Assembly (NCBI RefSeq): GCF_003063545.1
Contig: NZ_NESD01000002.1
Location: 558,001-622,000, forward strand
Direction: 5' to 3'
DNA length: 64,000 nucleotides
Origin: Limnohabitans sp. Jir61
GTDB taxonomy: Bacteria > Pseudomonadota > Gammaproteobacteria > Burkholderiales > Burkholderiaceae_C
The first letter of the stretch is position 1; each line of letters starts with the position of its first letter. The notes beneath the pieces are model-generated. The model saw only the letters and a program-made list of their open reading frames with translations. It was not told the DNA's origin and did no database searches. Shown in pieces: positions 55,009 to 63,146 of the stretch. A program made the translations under genes and the position numbers.

Positions 55009-55878
55009 TTAAGCGTGCACTGCATCACCCATCTTCTCGCCCAAGCGCACACCTTGTGCGGCTTGCCAAGCAGAGTTGAGCGCGATGGTGTTTTTAGGCC
55101 ACAGCAACACCACGGTCGAGCCCAACAAGAAGCGGCCCATTTCGTCGCCTTGGTTCAGGCTCAGGTCTTGGTCGTCATAGGTCCATTCACGCACCGTGCC
55201 TGGGCGAGGTGGGTTGACCACACCATGCCATGGTGTGGCCATGCTGCCCACGATGGTCGCACCGACCAACACCAACACGTATTGCTGAGGTGTTTCACCT
55301 GAGGCTGCGGGCATGTCAAACACGCACACCACACGCTCGTTACGCGCAAACAAGCCGGGCACGCCACGTGCGGTGGCTGGGTTGACCGAGAACAAATCAC
55401 CGGGCACATGAATCATGCGGCGCAGGCGGCCTGCGCTGGGCATGTGGATGCGGTGGTAATCCTTAGGGCTGAGGTAAATCGTGGCGAATTCGCCGTCTTG
55501 GAACTGCGCGGCCAAGGTGGCATCACCGCCCACCAGCGCTTGCGTGCTGTAGCTGTGGCCTTTGGCTTGAAACACTTGGTCGCCATCGATGTGACCCAGC
55601 TGGCTGATCGCGCCGTCCACCGGGCACACAAACGCGGCATCGGCCAAGGGGCGTGCGCCGGGCTTGAGGGCACGTGTAAAGAAGTCGTTGAAACATTCGT
55701 ACTGCGTGATGTCGGGCTGGGCTGCCTCGTCCATGTTCACTTGGTACTTGCCCACAAACCATTGGATGAGGGCATGTGTCCATTTGCCGCAACGCGCACG
55801 CGCCACAGCGCCCGCAAACTGCGTGAGCAACTGTTTGGGCATCACATATTGGGAGAGAACAAATAAAGTATCGGACAC
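55009..55878 (-). CDS. psd: Phosphatidylserine decarboxylase proenzyme
   Basis: Psd converts phosphatidylserine to phosphatidylethanolamine at the inner membrane. The 289-residue proenzyme cleaves itself to make a pyruvoyl group; the cleavage site LGST is visible in MGRFLLGSTVVLLW near residue 260. DYHRIHMPSAGRLRRMIHVPGDL is the usual substrate-binding region. Length is normal for the bacterial class. It is convergent with amn and divergent from the NodI-like gene. Confidence 0.93.
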   Translation of the reverse strand: MSDTLFVLSQYVMPKQLLTQFAGAVARARCGKWTHALIQWFVGKYQVNMDEAAQPDITQYECFNDFFTRALKPGARPLADAAFVCPVDGAISQLGHIDGDQVFQAKGHSYSTQALVGGDATLAAQFQDGEFATIYLSPKDYHRIHMPSAGRLRRMIHVPGDLFSVNPATARGVPGLFARNERVVCVFDMPAASGETPQQYVLVLVGATIVGSMATPWHGVVNPPRPGTVREWTYDDQDLSLNQGDEMGRFLLGSTVVLLWPKNTIALNSAWQAAQGVRLGEKMGDAVHA

Positions 55879-55983
55879 AGCGTAGCCTTGAAGTAAGTTG
55901 CGCAGATTTTAGGCGCTTCACACCATGCACCCGAGCGACAGACCGCACAGCGAAACTGCCGTGCCACAGGCACAATCAAACCT

Positions 55984-56907
55984 ATGAGCACCCCACTTTT
56001 TGAATGCAACCACCTTCTCAAACGCTACGGTGACAACACCGTGGTGAACGATGTGTCGTTCAGCATCGCCCCCGGCGAATGCTTGGGCGTCATTGGCCCC
56101 AATGGCGCGGGTAAAACCACCACGCTTCGCATGTGTCTCGGCCTCGCGCAGCCCGATGGCGGCAGCATCAACGCGTTTGGTTTGTCCATGCCCGACGATG
56201 CACTGGCCATCAAAGCGCGCTTAGGGGTAGTGAGCCAATTCGACACGCTCGACCCCGACTTCACTTGCGCCGAAAACCTGATGGTGTTTGGCCGCTACTT
56301 CGGCATGAAGAAGGCCGACATCCAAGCGCGTATTCCGCAACTGCTGGAGTTCGCTGCGCTCTCGCACAAGGCCAACGCCAAACCCGGCGAGTTGTCGGGC
56401 GGCATGAAGCGCCGACTCAGCCTAGCGCGCGCCCTGATCAACAACCCAGATTTGCTGCTGCTTGACGAGCCAACGACTGGCCTGGACCCGCAAGCGCGCC
56501 ACCTGATGTGGGAGCGTTTGCAACAGCTGCTGCAACAAGGCAAATCGATTTTGCTGACCACCCACTTCATGGACGAGGCTGAGCGCTTGTGCAACCGTTT
56601 GTTGGTGCTCGACCACGGCAAAAAAATTGCCGAAGGCACACCGCGTGATTTGATTGCGCAGCACCTAGAACCCGATGTGGTGGAGGTGTACGGCAATGGC
56701 GCGCTAGCGTTGGTCGACAGCCACATCGCCAGCTTGGCACAACGCGTTGAAACCAGCGGCGAAACCGTGTTCTTCTACACCCAAGACGCAGCCCAACTGC
56801 TGCAAGCGCTCAGCGCTCATACGGGCCTGCGCACGCTGCACCGCCCAGCCAATTTGGAAGACTTGTTTTTGAAAATGACCGGACGCCAAATCCGTGAGGA
56901 AGGCTAA
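55984..56907 (+). CDS. NodI-like ABC transporter ATPase
   Basis: This is a 307-residue ABC ATPase with Walker A GPNGAGKTTTLRM, signature LSGGMKRRLSLARALI and Walker B LLLLDEPTTGLDPQARHLMW. It belongs to the DRA/NodI group of ABC-2 exporters, which in Burkholderiales are general and in rhizobia export Nod factors. It pairs with the permease gene 5 nt downstream. The cargo is unknown; lipid or polysaccharide-type material is possible. Confidence 0.88.
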   Translation: MSTPLFECNHLLKRYGDNTVVNDVSFSIAPGECLGVIGPNGAGKTTTLRMCLGLAQPDGGSINAFGLSMPDDALAIKARLGVVSQFDTLDPDFTCAENLMVFGRYFGMKKADIQARIPQLLEFAALSHKANAKPGELSGGMKRRLSLARALINNPDLLLLDEPTTGLDPQARHLMWERLQQLLQQGKSILLTTHFMDEAERLCNRLLVLDHGKKIAEGTPRDLIAQHLEPDVVEVYGNGALALVDSHIASLAQRVETSGETVFFYTQDAAQLLQALSAHTGLRTLHRPANLEDLFLKMTGRQIREEG

Positions 56908-56912
56908 ACGCG

Positions 56913-57686
56913 ATGCACACCTATTTCCGCTTCTGGCCCGTGTTCATGCGCAACCTTTTGGTGTGGCGCAAGCTCGCTATTCCTAGCCTCGTGGCCAACA
57001 TTGCTGAACCTTTGATGTGGCTTGTTGCCTTTGGCTATGGCTTAGGCGCGCTAGTTGGCGAGGTGACTTTGAATGAACAAAAAGTGCCCTACATCTTGTT
57101 CTTGGCCAGCGGCTCCATCTGCATGAGCGCCATGAACGCCGCCACGTTTGAAGCGCTGTACTCGGCCTTCTCACGCATGCATGTGCAAAAAACGTGGGAC
57201 GGCATCTTGAATGCGCCCATGCGTTTGGACGACGTGCTCTTGGCCGAAATGCTGTGGGCAGCCTTCAAAGCCCTGTTCACCATCACCGCCATCTTGGGCG
57301 TGATGTTTGCACTGGGCATCACCCAAAGCTGGAAGCTCTTGGCCGCCTGGCCCATCCTCTTGTGCGTGGGCATCACCTTCAGCTGCATCGCACTCATCTT
57401 CAACGCGCTAGCCAAAGGCTACGATTTCTTCACCTACTACTTCACGCTGTTCCTCACCCCCATGATGTTCTTGAGCGGCGTGTTCTTCCCGCGCGATCAA
57501 CTGCCAGGCATCGTGCGCGACATCTCAGCGTGGCTGCCCCTCACCCAAGCCATCGACCTCGTGCGCCCATTGTTTCTAGATCAGTGGCCTGCCAACCCTG
57601 CGCTGCACCTAGGCGTGCTGGCGGCATATGCACTGATAGGTTGGAAGATTGCCCTGCACCTGACGAAGAAGCGCTTTCGCGCCTAA
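56913..57686 (+). CDS. NodJ-like ABC-2 transporter permease
   Basis: This 257-residue ABC-2 permease has six hydrophobic helices and the features RNLLVWRKLAIPSLVANIAEPLMWLVAFGYGLG and FFTYYFTLFLTPMMFLSGVFFPRDQLP of the NodJ family. It is encoded 5 nt after the NodI-like ATPase and forms the exporter with it. The cargo is unknown. A strong inverted repeat lies just after its stop. Confidence 0.88.
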   Translation: MHTYFRFWPVFMRNLLVWRKLAIPSLVANIAEPLMWLVAFGYGLGALVGEVTLNEQKVPYILFLASGSICMSAMNAATFEALYSAFSRMHVQKTWDGILNAPMRLDDVLLAEMLWAAFKALFTITAILGVMFALGITQSWKLLAAWPILLCVGITFSCIALIFNALAKGYDFFTYYFTLFLTPMMFLSGVFFPRDQLPGIVRDISAWLPLTQAIDLVRPLFLDQWPANPALHLGVLAAYALIGWKIALHLTKKRFRA

Positions 57687-57694
57687 CTCCCGTA

Positions 57695-57766
57695 AGCGAG
57701 TTGGCTTGGGGCGGCTGACGATTTCTGGTACTCCAGTATGAGGAAGCCGCCCCAAGTCAATTCGCT
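57695..57766 (+). repeat. Long inverted repeat, 22-bp stem with inner hairpin
   Basis: The arms at 57695-57716 and 57745-57766 pair over 22 positions, of which 20 are Watson-Crick and two would be G-U in plus-strand RNA. The 28-base loop contains a second hairpin, CTGG-TACT-CCAG. There is no T-run after it, so it is not a standard intrinsic terminator. It lies 8 bases after the NodJ-like stop and 93 before the hydroxybutyryl-CoA dehydrogenase gene. Confidence 0.75.
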
Positions 57767-57858
57767 GGAGCGCAAGAAATTGATGCACGTCAGCCAAACG
57801 CAACCCTTCCCCCGCTAATATCGTTTTTTTGATTTAACAGTAAAACAAGGATTCCCCA

Positions 57859-58707
57859 ATGAGCATTCAAACCGTAGGCATCATCGGCGCTGGCACCATG
57901 GGCAATGGCATTGCACAAGCATGTGCTGTGTCTGGCGTGAACGTGGTGATGGTCGACATCTCTGACGCAGCTGTGGCCAAAGGCCTCGCCACTGTGTCGG
58001 GCAGCTTGGACCGTTTGATCAAGAAAGAAAAAATCACCGAAGCCGACAAAGCAGCCGCCTTGTCGCGCATCAAAACCAGCACCAGCTACGACGACCTCAA
58101 AGGCGCACAACTCGTCATCGAAGCCGCGACTGAGAACTATGACCTCAAGGTCAAGATCGTCAAACAACTCGACGGCATGTTGGCCCCAGAAGCCATCATC
58201 GCATCCAACACATCATCTATCTCCATCACCAAGCTGGCCGCGGTCACCACACGTGCTGACCGCTTCATTGGCATGCACTTTTTCAACCCCGTGCCGATGA
58301 TGGCCTTGGTTGAAATCATCCGTGGCTTGCAAACCTCTGATGCCACACATGCTGCGGTGCATGACCTGTCCACACGCTTGGGCAAGAGCCCCATCACCGT
58401 GAAGAACGCGCCTGGCTTTGTAGTGAACCGCATCTTGGTGCCCATGATCAACGAAGCCTTCTTTGTGTTGGCCGAAGGTGTGGCTACCGCCGAAGACATC
58501 GACGCAGGCATGAAGCTCGGTTGCAACCAACCCATCGGCCCATTGGCCTTGGCCGACATGATTGGCTTGGATGTGTGCTTGGCCGTGATGGACGTGTACT
58601 TGCAAGAGTTTGGCGACAGCAAATACCGTGCATGCCCATTGCTCAAAGAGATGGTGGCCGCAGGCCAGTTGGGTCGCAAGACCGGCAAAGGCGTTTACAC
58701 CTACTAA
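57859..58707 (+). CDS. 3-hydroxybutyryl-CoA dehydrogenase
   Basis: This 282-residue NAD-dependent enzyme interconverts 3-hydroxybutyryl-CoA and acetoacetyl-CoA, in butyrate and polyhydroxybutyrate metabolism. It has GIIGAGTMGNGIAQACAVSG as its Rossmann motif, SNTSSISITKLA, and HFFNPVPMMALVEII with the catalytic His. The C-terminal domain carries GFVVNRILVPMINEAF. The phasin elsewhere in the window supports a PHB role. It is followed by the phosphoesterase gene after 21 nt. Confidence 0.93.
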   Translation: MSIQTVGIIGAGTMGNGIAQACAVSGVNVVMVDISDAAVAKGLATVSGSLDRLIKKEKITEADKAAALSRIKTSTSYDDLKGAQLVIEAATENYDLKVKIVKQLDGMLAPEAIIASNTSSISITKLAAVTTRADRFIGMHFFNPVPMMALVEIIRGLQTSDATHAAVHDLSTRLGKSPITVKNAPGFVVNRILVPMINEAFFVLAEGVATAEDIDAGMKLGCNQPIGPLALADMIGLDVCLAVMDVYLQEFGDSKYRACPLLKEMVAAGQLGRKTGKGVYTY

Positions 58708-58728
58708 GCCACAGCGCTTTGCGTTGAC

Positions 58729-59487
58729 ATGAAATACGCCCTGCTCTCTGACATCCACAGCAATTTGCATGCGCTTGACGCTTGCTTGGCACATGCGCAA
58801 ACGCAAGGCGTTGAGCGCTTTGCCATCTTGGGTGACATGGTGAGCTATGGCGCATTTCCTTCTGAAGTAGTGGCACGTTGCCAAGCGCTGCAAGATGAAG
58901 GCGCTGTGGTGATTCGTGGCAACCACGAAGAGCTGGTGCAAACACACAACGTCAACACACCCAACCCGTCGTTGGGCAGCCAAACTGCGCAGTGGACACA
59001 CGACAAACTTTCACCAGCGCAACGTTTCTGGCTAGAAACCTTGCCATTGACCGAGCGTGTAGACCAAATGTTTTTCGTGCACGCCAGTGCCGATGCACCC
59101 GAGCGTTGGCGCTATGTAGAAGACGAACGCATTGCTGGCCTTAGCCTCGACGCCGCATGCAGCCACCCCGATGTGCGCTACGTGTTCGGTGGTCATGTGC
59201 ACCACCAGTCGTTGTACTACCGAGGTACAGGCCGCCAGTTGATGCCCTTCAAGCCCACTTCGGGCGTGCCCATTCCCACCCCCAAACACCGCCAGTGGAT
59301 TGCCACCATCGGATCGGTTGGGCAACCACGCGATGGCAACCCGCGCGCCATGTATGCGGTGTTTGATAGCACTGCAGCCAAGCTCACCTTTCATCGCGTG
59401 GCGTATGACCATCGCGCTGCTGCAAGTGCCGTGCGCGAAGAGGGCTTTCCTGAATTCTTTGCCCAGCGCTTGGAGACCGGCAAATGA
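58729..59487 (+). CDS. Metallophosphoesterase (calcineurin-like)
   Basis: This 252-residue protein has the metal-binding motifs SDIHSNLHAL (D-x-H), AILGDMVSYG (GD), RGNHEELVQ (GNHE) and VFGGHVHHQSLY (GHxH) in the correct order. It is related to YfcE/ApaH-like and PPP-type phosphoesterases; the substrate is unknown. It overlaps the kinase-UspA gene by 4 nt, so the two are translated together and a phosphatase role opposite that kinase is an attractive idea. Confidence 0.88.
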   Translation: MKYALLSDIHSNLHALDACLAHAQTQGVERFAILGDMVSYGAFPSEVVARCQALQDEGAVVIRGNHEELVQTHNVNTPNPSLGSQTAQWTHDKLSPAQRFWLETLPLTERVDQMFFVHASADAPERWRYVEDERIAGLSLDAACSHPDVRYVFGGHVHHQSLYYRGTGRQLMPFKPTSGVPIPTPKHRQWIATIGSVGQPRDGNPRAMYAVFDSTAAKLTFHRVAYDHRAAASAVREEGFPEFFAQRLETGK

Positions 59488-60917
59488 AACGCCTAGAAGC
59501 AGGCACCGAGCTGGACGGGTTCCGCATCGGCGCTTGCTTGCATGCCGGGGGCATGGCGCACATCTACGAAGTCACATACGCCGACGAGCGCCCCGCGCCG
59601 TTTGACATGGTGATGAAAGTACCGCGCATGACCGCAGGTGACGGCGCTGAAAACATTGTGGGCTTCGAGGTCGAGCACCAAATTTTGCAAGTGTTGAACG
59701 GCACACATGTGCCGCGCTTTGTAGCGGCGGGCGACTTGGTGACTCTGCCCTACTTGGTAATGGAGCATGTCAAAGGTCAGACCTTGCAACAAGTGCTTGA
59801 TGCACACACACATGACCGCACCCTTGCAGAAGTGACAGACATCGCGCGGCTGGGTGCAGCCATTGCCCGCGCCGCGCACAGCTTGCACCAGCAAAACACC
59901 TGCCACCTTGACATCAAGCCCGCCAACGTGCTGCTACACCCCAACGGCCATGCTGTGTTGTTGGATTTTGGTTTGTCGTGCCACGCGCACTACCCAGACT
60001 TGTTGGCCGAAGAGCTACGCAAAGCCGTTGGCTCACCCGCATGGATTGCACCCGAACAAGTGGTGGGCGTGCGCGGTGACCCGCGCAGCGACATTTTTGC
60101 CATTGGCGTGTTGTTGTACGAACTCGCCACGGGCGAACTGCCCTTTGGTAACCCACAAACACAAGGCGGTATGCGCCAGCGTTTGTGGATGGACCCCTCC
60201 CCGCCACGCCGCTTGCGCGATGACTTGCCCGAGTGGTTGCAAGAAGTGGTGTTGCGCTGCTTGGAACCCGAAGCGGCCAAGCGTTACCCCTCGGCCGCAC
60301 ACTTGGCGTTTGACCTTGAGCACCCCGAGCAAGTGAAGGTCACCAAACGCGGTAAGCAGCTGCAAGGTACGCCGTTTTTCACGCACTTCAAACGCTGGCT
60401 CAAAGCGGCTGGTATGCACTACCAGCCTAGCCCTCTGCCATCGCAACAAATTGATGAAGTGCCGATTCTGATGGTGGCTGTGCCCAACCATGATGTGAGT
60501 GATGCCACGCTGTATTCGCTGCGCCAAGCGGTGGCACGTTCGCTGGGCATCCGCCCTGGTGCACGCTTGGCCGTGGTGACGGTGATCTCGCCCAACCTCA
60601 GCAGCACGTCTGAGCACGACAAGAGCGAAACCACATTGCACCGCCAGTACCGAACCATGCTTCAGCAGTGGGCGCAACCACTGGATTTGGATGATCACCA
60701 AACTTCGTACCACGTGCTTGAAGCCAGCGATGTGGCCAACGCCATCGTGCGTTACGCCGAAGGCAACAACGTGAGCATGATCGTGATGGGCGCAGCCACC
60801 CACGGACTACAAATGCAACGCTTTGTCGCGACCGTCCCCATCAAGGTGGCGATGGATGCACCTTGCACCGTGATCTTGGTCAAGCAAGCGCTGCCCTTTG
60901 AACACCTGATGGGCTAA
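59484..60917 (+). CDS. Eukaryotic-like Ser/Thr protein kinase fused to a universal stress protein domain
   Basis: This 477-residue protein has two parts. Residues 1-290 are a Hanks-type kinase: Gly loop ACLHAGGMAHIYEV, catalytic Lys in MVMKVPRM, CHLDIKPANVLL (the usual HRD with Leu for Arg), DFGLSCH and APEQ, so it looks active. Residues about 325-477 are a UspA-like domain (VPILMVAVPNHD, VIVMGAATHGLQ, CTVILVKQ), whose ATP-binding GxxG-type motif is degenerate. Fusion of the two suggests stress-coupled signalling. It overlaps the phosphoesterase gene by 4 nt. Targets are unknown. Confidence 0.88.
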   Translation: MKRLEAGTELDGFRIGACLHAGGMAHIYEVTYADERPAPFDMVMKVPRMTAGDGAENIVGFEVEHQILQVLNGTHVPRFVAAGDLVTLPYLVMEHVKGQTLQQVLDAHTHDRTLAEVTDIARLGAAIARAAHSLHQQNTCHLDIKPANVLLHPNGHAVLLDFGLSCHAHYPDLLAEELRKAVGSPAWIAPEQVVGVRGDPRSDIFAIGVLLYELATGELPFGNPQTQGGMRQRLWMDPSPPRRLRDDLPEWLQEVVLRCLEPEAAKRYPSAAHLAFDLEHPEQVKVTKRGKQLQGTPFFTHFKRWLKAAGMHYQPSPLPSQQIDEVPILMVAVPNHDVSDATLYSLRQAVARSLGIRPGARLAVVTVISPNLSSTSEHDKSETTLHRQYRTMLQQWAQPLDLDDHQTSYHVLEASDVANAIVRYAEGNNVSMIVMGAATHGLQMQRFVATVPIKVAMDAPCTVILVKQALPFEHLMG

Positions 60918-60926
60918 ACCAGCGCT

Positions 60927-61931
60927 TCAGTCGACCTTGGCGCCCGACACCTTCACCACCTGCGCCCACTTCTTGTGTTCGGCATCAATAAACTTGGCAA
61001 ATTCTTCAGGCGTGTTGCCGCCTGGAATCGCACCTTGTGCCAACAACTTTTCTTTCACGGAGGGTGTACTTATGGCTTTGGCTGTTTCTTGCTGAATGCG
61101 ACGCACCACCTCAGGTGGTGTGCCTGCAGGCGCTAACAAACCAAACCATGAACTGGCCTCATAGCCCTTCAATGTGGGGCCACCGGCTTCTTCGATCGTT
61201 GGCAACTCAGGCATGGCCTCAGAACGTTGAGCGCTGGTGACGGCCAACGCTTTGAATTTGCCAGACTTGATGTGCGGCATCGCTGCAGGCAAGTTGTCAA
61301 ACATCACGTCCATCGAGCCACCCAACATGTCGAGAATGGCAGGACCAGAGCCTTTGTAAGGGAAGTGGACCATGTAGGTGCCACTCATACTTTTAAACAG
61401 CTCACCCGCCAAATGGATGGAGGTGCCATTGCCGCTCGATGCCATGTTGAGCTTACCCGGATTCGCTTTGGCATACGCAATGAAGTCAGCCACTGAATTG
61501 ATGTTGCGGCTCTTGGCAATCTCGGCATTCATCACCATCACATTGGGTACGCCCGCCACCACAGTGATCGGCGCAAAGTCTTTGATCGGGTCAAACGGCA
61601 ACTTGTTGTACAAAGCACGGTTGATGCCGTGCGTACCCACTGTTCCCATGAGCAGCGTGTAACCATCGCTGGGAGATTTGGCCACGATGTCGGCGCCTAA
61701 ATTACCGCCTGCTCCCGCTTTGTTTTCGACAAAAAAGGTTTGCCCAAATGCCCGCGTCAACTCTGGCGCAATGGCGCGCGCCAAGATGTCTGTCGTTCCA
61801 CCTGGGGCAAATGGGACCACGATTCGCACGGGTTTACTGGGCCAAGCCTGCTGCGCTTGTGCTGTAACGACTAGTAACAACAAAATGCTGAGCAAAGAGG
61901 CTTGCGTGAATCGACGGCGTTGGAGGGGCAT
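60927..61931 (-). CDS. Bug-family tripartite tricarboxylate transporter receptor
   Basis: This 334-residue periplasmic binding protein has a signal peptide ([20 protein letters not shown]) and the Bug motif [19 protein letters not shown], then [18 protein letters not shown]. Bug proteins bind small carboxylates or other metabolites, often without a genetically linked transporter. The ATG at 61931 is preferred to the ORF-track start because AAGGA lies eight bases upstream and the signal peptide follows directly. It faces the kinase gene end-to-end and is followed upstream by a second receptor gene on the same strand. Confidence 0.9.
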   Translation of the reverse strand: MPLQRRRFTQASLLSILLLLVVTAQAQQAWPSKPVRIVVPFAPGGTTDILARAIAPELTRAFGQTFFVENKAGAGGNLGADIVAKSPSDGYTLLMGTVGTHGINRALYNKLPFDPIKDFAPITVVAGVPNVMVMNAEIAKSRNINSVADFIAYAKANPGKLNMASSGNGTSIHLAGELFKSMSGTYMVHFPYKGSGPAILDMLGGSMDVMFDNLPAAMPHIKSGKFKALAVTSAQRSEAMPELPTIEEAGGPTLKGYEASSWFGLLAPAGTPPEVVRRIQQETAKAISTPSVKEKLLAQGAIPGGNTPEEFAKFIDAEHKKWAQVVKVSGAKVD

Positions 61932-62025
61932 GGTGGGTCCTTGATGTTTGACATGTCCATGGTGCCATTCACGCACGTTTGCAACTGTCACTTCGGCATC
62001 GAAATGCGTCCGTATTTACCCCATG

Positions 62026-62054
62026 AAAAAAGCCACCCGAAGGTGGCTTTTTTT
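62026..62054. terminator. Terminator between the two Bug-receptor genes
   Basis: AAAAAAGCCACC and GGTGGCTTTTTT form a 12-bp stem around the loop CGAA, and the T/A runs give it intrinsic terminator form on both strands. It overlaps the last bases of the second receptor gene, so it probably ends that transcript before the first receptor gene. Confidence 0.9.
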
Positions 62055-63033
62055 AGTCAGCGTAAACGCCAGCTTCCTGAATGATGGGTCCCCACTTGGC
62101 AATTTCAGATGCCACGAACTTTTTGTGATCGGCGGGTTCGATGCGTTTGTCGGTCACGACCACAGCACCCAAGCCTTGTTGCTTCTTAATGAACTCTGGG
62201 TCTTTCAATGCGGCCTTCAAGGCTTTGTTGATCTTGGCGGTCACATCAGCGGGTGTCCCTTTGGGGGCATACAAACCGTGCCAAATGGTGACTTCAAAAC
62301 CTTTGAGACCTGACTCATCCAAGGTAGGCAAGTTCTTCAAAGCGGGCGTGTTCAAACGCTTGAGCGTGGTGACCGCAAATGCTTTGACGGTCTTGCCTTC
62401 AATCTGGCTGGTGGTGTTGGTGGTTTGATCACACAGCAAGTCGATCTGGCCGCCCATCAAATCGTTCATAGCCGGCGCTGTACCTTTGTAGGGCACGGTC
62501 GTCATGTCGGTCTTCAACGCGCTTTGGAACAACAAGCCGCACAGGTGGGATGCAGCGCCCAAGCCAGCGTTACCTAAGTTCACCGTGCCTTTGCTTTGGT
62601 TGATCCAACCTTGCAACTCTTTGAAGTTCGTCGCTGGCAATGTGGGGCGACCGATCAATGTCATGGGCACATCGTTGACCATTCCCAAGTATTCAAAGTC
62701 GTCCATCGTGTTGTAAGGCATCTTGCGGTAAAGCGCTGGCGATGTGGCCATGCCAATGTGATGCAACAACACAGTGTGTCCGTCTTGCGGTGCTTTGGCC
62801 ACCTTGTTGGCGCCAATCGTGCCACCTGCGCCTGCCACGTTTTCAACGACCACATTGGCACCTAATGGTTTGCGCAGAGCTTCAGCCAAATCACGTGCCA
62901 CACGGTCCGTTGGACCGCCAGCTGTAAACGGCACCACGATGGTGACGGGTTTGTCTTTGACTGGGAAATCTGCAGCGTTAGCGTTTGTCAAGGCGGCAAC
63001 TGCAAGCAAGCTCAATGTGAATAGTTGTTTCAT
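62053..63033 (-). CDS. Bug-family tripartite tricarboxylate transporter receptor
   Basis: This 326-residue periplasmic binding protein has a signal peptide (MKQLFTLSLLAVAALTNANA cut after ANA) and PVTIVVPFTAGGPTDRVARD, then ENVAGAGGTIGANKVAKA. It is a paralogue of the neighbouring receptor. The ATG at 63033 (MKQLFT) has GAGGAG six bases upstream and was chosen over the ORF-track start. The ligand is unknown. It is separated from the other receptor by a strong terminator, so the two are probably expressed independently. Confidence 0.9.
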   Translation of the reverse strand: MKQLFTLSLLAVAALTNANAADFPVKDKPVTIVVPFTAGGPTDRVARDLAEALRKPLGANVVVENVAGAGGTIGANKVAKAPQDGHTVLLHHIGMATSPALYRKMPYNTMDDFEYLGMVNDVPMTLIGRPTLPATNFKELQGWINQSKGTVNLGNAGLGAASHLCGLLFQSALKTDMTTVPYKGTAPAMNDLMGGQIDLLCDQTTNTTSQIEGKTVKAFAVTTLKRLNTPALKNLPTLDESGLKGFEVTIWHGLYAPKGTPADVTAKINKALKAALKDPEFIKKQQGLGAVVVTDKRIEPADHKKFVASEIAKWGPIIQEAGVYAD

Positions 63034-63146
63034 TGGGGACTCCTCTAAATAAGTCCCCATACTAAAGCACTATTGACATTTCTGTCATTTCGGTTATCAC
63101 GTAAGGGCTTTCCTTGACGCACGTCAATCGAAATGCCCCAAGCCGT

